Shown: piece by piece, positions 60,662 through 64,000 of the stretch | Numbering within the stretch: the stretch's first letter is position 1 | Layout of the letters: each line of letters opens with the position of its first letter | DNA from: an uncultured Lachnospiraceae bacterium | Lineage (GTDB): Bacteria > Bacillota > Clostridia > Lachnospirales > Lachnospiraceae | Length of the DNA stretch: 64,000 nt | Assembly (NCBI GenBank): GCA_947177165.1 | Contig: CAMWTP010000031.1 | Coordinates: forward strand, 1 to 64,000 | Direction: 5' to 3' | Program-made: the position numbers and the translations under genes | The notes under the pieces: generated by a model | The model's database searches: none | Told to the model about the DNA's origin: nothing | Seen by the model: the letters and a program-made list of their open reading frames with translations, nothing else

Positions 60662-60708
60662 AAAAAAAAGAGCGGAAACAAGACTTTTTCGTCCTGTTTG
60701 CACTCTTT
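60662..60708 (-). terminator. Intrinsic terminator of the LacI-type gene
   Basis: On the minus strand AAAGAGTGCAAACAGGAC pairs imperfectly with GTCTTGTTTCCGCTCTTT and is followed by eight T residues in total. Confidence 0.88.
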
Positions 60709-60749
60709 ATCATGAAATCGCATTCATTTTGTCCCATTCCTGCGTTGAC

Positions 60750-61802
60750 TCAAATCACCGGCACTGATCCGCTGCTCTCACGTATGACAAGCCCCGGCAT
60801 CACCATGCGCAGCGCGTCCTTTTTTCTGCCCTCGATCATGGCTATCGAAGTATCGATCAGCGTTCTCCCATACTCCTCATAATTATAATCGATGCTCGTG
60901 AGTCTCGGCATGGCCATCTCAGCCATATATGTATTATCATAACTTACGATGGACATATCCTGCGGTATGCGGATTCCGTGTTCATTCAGACACTTCATGA
61001 CCCCCATCGCCGTAAAATCATTGACAGCGATCACAGCTGTCATATCCGAGCGCTTAGCCAGAAGTTCGTTCATCTGTCTGTATCCTGTCTCAAAATCGTA
61101 GCTGCCCCCATCATCCATAACCAATTCCGGATCATATGGTATCTTGTTCTCCCTGAGAATCTGCTTGTACATCTGTGATTTTTCAAAAGTGGCAAGCACA
61201 TCCTGCCTTCCGCCGACCATGGCGATTTTCCGGTGCCCCAGCCCCAACAGATGCTCCATCAGCAGCTCCATGGCTTTCATGCTGTCAATGCGGACTACAT
61301 GGCACCTGGTTCCATCCAGCTTCCCCGTCACGACGACAGGAATTGTCGACATGATATCATTGATGAGCTCCACATACTCAATACTGGACACGAGATCGTC
61401 CACTCTGCCGCCGAGCTGTATGATTGCGTCAACTTTTTGCTCCTGAAGCTTCCCCAGCAGTTCCACTTCATTTTCCGTTTTTCCCAACGAATTGTAGAGC
61501 ACGACTGTGTACCCTGCCTCCCTCGCGGCCTGCTCACAGGCGACAAAAAGGGACGCATAATACGGATTTCTGATATCCGCAGCCAGCACCCCGATTGTTT
61601 TCGTTCTGGTATCGGCAAGTCCTTTCGCCAACACGTTTGGCTTAAAATTGTACTTTGCGATCAACGCCTCCACTTTTTCCCGTTTTTCAGGGCGCACCTT
61701 CGCATTCCTGGTGAGTACCCTCGACACGGTCGCCGGAGATACGCCCGCCTCTTTCGCTATATCGTATATTGTTATCGCCTTGCCTTCACTGCCTTTCTGC
61801 AT
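60750..61802 (-). CDS. LacI family transcriptional regulator
   Basis: This sugar-responsive repressor has 350 residues. The N-terminal helix-turn-helix is TIYDIAKEAGVSPATVSRVLTRN with hinge helix FKPNVLAKGLA. The periplasmic-binding-like domain has TIGVLAADIRNPYYASLF, GHRKIAMVGG, AVIAVNDFTAMGVMKCLNEHGIRIPQDMSIVSYDN and LTSIDYNYEEYG. ATG 61802 is preferred; the GTG at 61814 is part of the ribosome site. It lies directly upstream of the ABC operon, whose promoter contains a matching operator, so it very likely controls it. Confidence 0.95.
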   Translation of the reverse strand: MQKGSEGKAITIYDIAKEAGVSPATVSRVLTRNAKVRPEKREKVEALIAKYNFKPNVLAKGLADTRTKTIGVLAADIRNPYYASLFVACEQAAREAGYTVVLYNSLGKTENEVELLGKLQEQKVDAIIQLGGRVDDLVSSIEYVELINDIMSTIPVVVTGKLDGTRCHVVRIDSMKAMELLMEHLLGLGHRKIAMVGGRQDVLATFEKSQMYKQILRENKIPYDPELVMDDGGSYDFETGYRQMNELLAKRSDMTAVIAVNDFTAMGVMKCLNEHGIRIPQDMSIVSYDNTYMAEMAMPRLTSIDYNYEEYGRTLIDTSIAMIEGRKKDALRMVMPGLVIRESSGSVPVI

Positions 61803-61971
61803 GGCACATAACACCTCCTTCGTAATTCTCTTCCCAATAACAATACTATATCCTGCATGATTATCAGCAATCCAGTTATGCCAGACGCAGCCTTAAATAG
61901 TTATTGATGATATCCTACATATGAGTATACACTTTATCTTTTTTCACTGTCAACCGATTTCACGGAAATAC

Positions 61972-63105
61972 CTACCTGTGTCCGGGCATGAAAATTTCCC
62001 GTCCCAGTTCCACTAAAATCAGAAGTGTTATCGGCCCCAGGATGACGCCGCCGATGCCATAATAAATCACTCCTGCGTACACGGAAATCAATATTGCCAC
62101 CGGCGAGAATTTCAGACCGTTTCCCAACAGTCTCGGCTCCAGAAACTCCCGGATAATCACGCACATGAAATACGTGAGAATGATAATCACTCCGCTGCCG
62201 ATATTCCCTTTTAAAAAGCTCATCACCCCGATCGGAATGAGCACAATCCCTGTCCCGATAAAGGGAAGGAAATCCATAAAACCGGCGAGAATCCCATAGA
62301 ACCAGCCTTCCGCCGTCCCCCCCAGATACAGACCGATTGCCGCCGTGATACTGATACATAAAAGTATGACCGTCTGCGTCTTTAGATATGTCTTGATCAT
62401 ACCTCCGAGCTTTTTCCCGATGCGCAGAATGATTGACAAAATATGATCAATTGCCGGCTCTATCGCAGCGAGGTTCAAAAGTCCCTGCTGCCAGCCTTCA
62501 ATTTCCCTCGCAAACAAAACGACGCAGATGAAGCTTACCACGACAAACGTCCCTGCGCGCCCCGCCGCAGACAGATAACGCAGACTCCCGGTAAGCAGCC
62601 CATCGCCGGACCGTGCAAGACATTCCCCAAGCTCTGCAGTCCGGTTTGATATCCACAGTTCAACAGTTCCATGCTGCAGCTGAAAAAAATTCTCGACTTC
62701 CGCGCTGAGGCCTGCAATTAGCTGCGCGATGCTGTCTGTCCAGAAATCCGCGTTCTGCACAAATGTTCTCGCCTTGCTGGCTAAGAAAGTGCCAAGCCCA
62801 ACGATAATCAATGCCACAATCAAAATAATGCCGAACAAAATCCCGCCGGCCATAAATCCTTTTTGCCCGGACCTGCTTCTGACTCTGTTATTTTCCCTCG
62901 TTCCAGCGCTTACTCCCTCCACATCATCTGTATAAAAAGTTCTCTCCCGCCGCTGGCAAAACCGCTGTAACGGTACCACAATCAAGAATGCCACCAGCAA
63001 TGGAAGAAAATACGGTAAAAGATATTTTAATGCCAGTAAAACTGACACTGATGTCAGAATGTACAGCAAAACTCTCTGATAGTCACTTCTCGCTAAAAAG
63101 TCCAT
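61972..63105 (-). CDS. AI-2E family transporter (YtvI-like permease)
   Basis: This membrane protein of the AI-2E (UPF0118) family has 377 residues. About seven or eight hydrophobic segments are seen: YILTSVSVLLALKYLLPYFLPLLVAFLIVVPL at the N-terminus, a central soluble helical part, then the family core FYGILAGFMDFLPFIGTG and EPRLLGNGLKFSPVAILISVYAG, GVIGPI-like VILGPITLLIL. Members include autoinducer-2 exporters and Na+/H+ antiporters, so substrate is open. ATG 63105 follows GGGAGAGG; the longer frame lacks a site. No operon partner. Confidence 0.92.
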   Translation of the reverse strand: MDFLARSDYQRVLLYILTSVSVLLALKYLLPYFLPLLVAFLIVVPLQRFCQRRERTFYTDDVEGVSAGTRENNRVRSRSGQKGFMAGGILFGIILIVALIIVGLGTFLASKARTFVQNADFWTDSIAQLIAGLSAEVENFFQLQHGTVELWISNRTAELGECLARSGDGLLTGSLRYLSAAGRAGTFVVVSFICVVLFAREIEGWQQGLLNLAAIEPAIDHILSIILRIGKKLGGMIKTYLKTQTVILLCISITAAIGLYLGGTAEGWFYGILAGFMDFLPFIGTGIVLIPIGVMSFLKGNIGSGVIIILTYFMCVIIREFLEPRLLGNGLKFSPVAILISVYAGVIYYGIGGVILGPITLLILVELGREIFMPGHR

Positions 63106-63424
63106 ACCTCTCCCTGCCTTTTGACCGAGCCTCCCGGGAAGCACGAAGCCGCCAGGGCACTCTATGTATGGGACTATCATAAATACCGTCTGTCATTTCC
63201 TATTATCTTCACTTCATATTTTTTTATACAACACATACGAAGCCATATAAAAATTGCTGACACTGATTTTTATATGAAAGCAATTGCAAACAAATTTTCG
63301 CACTTTGTATTGACACGCGAACAAAAGTTTGCTAATATGCTATAAGAACATACATTCATTCTTTTATGAGCTATGGCAAAAAGATAGCAACTGTGTTACT
63401 ATACTGTTAAGAGGAGTTTGATAA
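63106..63424. other. Divergent intergenic region
   Basis: About 320 nt between the AI-2E gene and the Rpn-like gene. It contains the plus-strand promoter at 63310-63338. No gene was recognised. Confidence 0.6.
63310..63338 (+). promoter_or_regulatory. Promoter of the Rpn-like gene
   Basis: A perfect TTGACA (63310-63315), 17 nt, then TAATAT (63333-63338), about 87 nt ahead of the start. Confidence 0.8.
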
Positions 63425-64000
63425 ATGGGTGCAAAAGACATTACTGAGAAAATACTTGCCGATTACAACGATGTTTTTGCCGACATTATAAACGGGGTAC
63501 TGTTCGACGGTGAGCAGGTCGTCTCCGAAAATGAGCTCGCGAACGTCAAGGACAAAAGCCAGTACAAATTCAGCAACAGGATTCACGAGCAGGAGCGGGA
63601 TGTATCCAAACACTGGATTCCCCACAGAATATGCTTTGCCCTGTACGGGCTGGAACACGAGACCGGCATGGAGCCTTATATACCGATGCGCATCTTTGGA
63701 TACGACGGTGCCTCCTACCCCGGTCAGCTGACCAGAGGGGAAAAAGACAAGCCGAATTACCCCGTTGTCACCATTGTTCTGTATTTCGGCCTGAAACACT
63801 GGAATAAACCAAAAAGCCTGTATGAGTGCATGGACATTCCTGAAAAATTAAGGCCTTATGTGAATGACTACAAAATCAACCTTGTGGAGGTCGCTTTTCT
63901 GGATGACAAACTTGACAACTTCCACAGCGATTTCCGCATCATCGCTGAGTATTTCGTCAACAGGCGCAAGAATGTGGACTATATACCAAGCCCACAGGAA
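63425..64000 (+). CDS. Rpn family recombination-promoting nuclease/putative transposase, 5' part
   Basis: A frame with no stop runs from ATG 63425 off the right edge, 192 codons in the window. It opens GAKDITEKILADYNDVFADIINGVLF and continues with FSNRIHEQERDVSKHW, IPHRICFALYGLEHETGMEPYIPMRIFGYDG and YPVVTIVLYFGLKHW. This is the PD-(D/E)XK Rpn/DUF4351-type family common in Clostridia, related to the RpnA nucleases that promote RecA-independent recombination. GAGGAG lies about 8 nt upstream. The C-terminus is outside the window, so intactness cannot be judged. Confidence 0.88.
   Translation, partial: MGAKDITEKILADYNDVFADIINGVLFDGEQVVSENELANVKDKSQYKFSNRIHEQERDVSKHWIPHRICFALYGLEHETGMEPYIPMRIFGYDGASYPGQLTRGEKDKPNYPVVTIVLYFGLKHWNKPKSLYECMDIPEKLRPYVNDYKINLVEVAFLDDKLDNFHSDFRIIAEYFVNRRKNVDYIPSPQE

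Noticed and set aside
1-64000. tRNA, rRNA or known riboswitch genes
   Set aside because: No cloverleaf with a GGTTCRA-type T-arm, no rRNA segment and no riboswitch core was found by reading; covariance-model scans could not be run.

Overview
The window reads as a chromosomal segment of a gut or rumen type Clostridia, most likely Lachnospiraceae. The reasons are moderate GC, Shine-Dalgarno-led genes with frequent GTG and TTG starts, a FliB-type flagellin methylase, a BlaI/M56 pair, a SigV/RsiV-like pair and a plant-glycan locus with an LplABC-type transporter. The genus is inference. No tRNA, rRNA, insertion sequence or prophage was recognised.

Left end (1-11.6 kb): a complete type I-C CRISPR-Cas locus on the minus strand. 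The order from a near-consensus promoter at 10.2 kb is cas3, cas5, cas8c, cas7, cas4, cas1, cas2, leader, then an array of 28 repeats that runs off the left edge. The array carries internal spacer duplications, and the cas1/cas2 junction carries a 72-bp-period duplication. A decayed AAA-ATPase gene lies upstream.

11.7-26.7 kb: housekeeping and regulation. On the plus strand is an amino-acid ABC importer. An ECF sigma factor and RsiV-like anti-sigma pair follows, then a frameshifted hypothetical gene, BlaI/M56 with a visible operator pair, an AraC-GyrI regulator, a DEAD-box helicase, an HD-GYP protein with a C-terminal receiver, a FliB-like methylase and an acyltransferase.

26.8-36.5 kb: glycan genes (DUF2264, GH88, GH2) with Uma2 and a set of small genes (hypothetical, DUF1963, Sel1). 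Several broken gene ends lie among them: Sel1 relics, a GH88 3' end copy and other orphan C-termini.

36.5-54.1 kb: the most unusual part, an 18-kb signalling island almost entirely on the minus strand. Unit B (42.3-36.4 kb) encodes small helical proteins, two DO-GTPase-like P-loop proteins, two paralogous partner proteins, a 160-aa protein and a 26-aa cationic amphipathic peptide in front of a terminator. A small XRE regulator diverges from it. Unit A has two transcripts separated by a terminator. The first is a TerY-P-like triad (kinase with zinc ribbon, vWA, PP2C) plus two proteins sharing an N-terminal domain. The second encodes a helical protein, a kinase-NACHT-membrane fusion and a lipoprotein. 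The layout resembles phosphorylation- and GTP-controlled conflict or stress systems; the assignment as one system is inference.

54.2-64 kb: GH35 beta-galactosidase, an LplABC-type sugar importer under a LacI-type regulator with a visible operator, an AI-2E family permease, and a partial Rpn-family nuclease gene running off the right edge.
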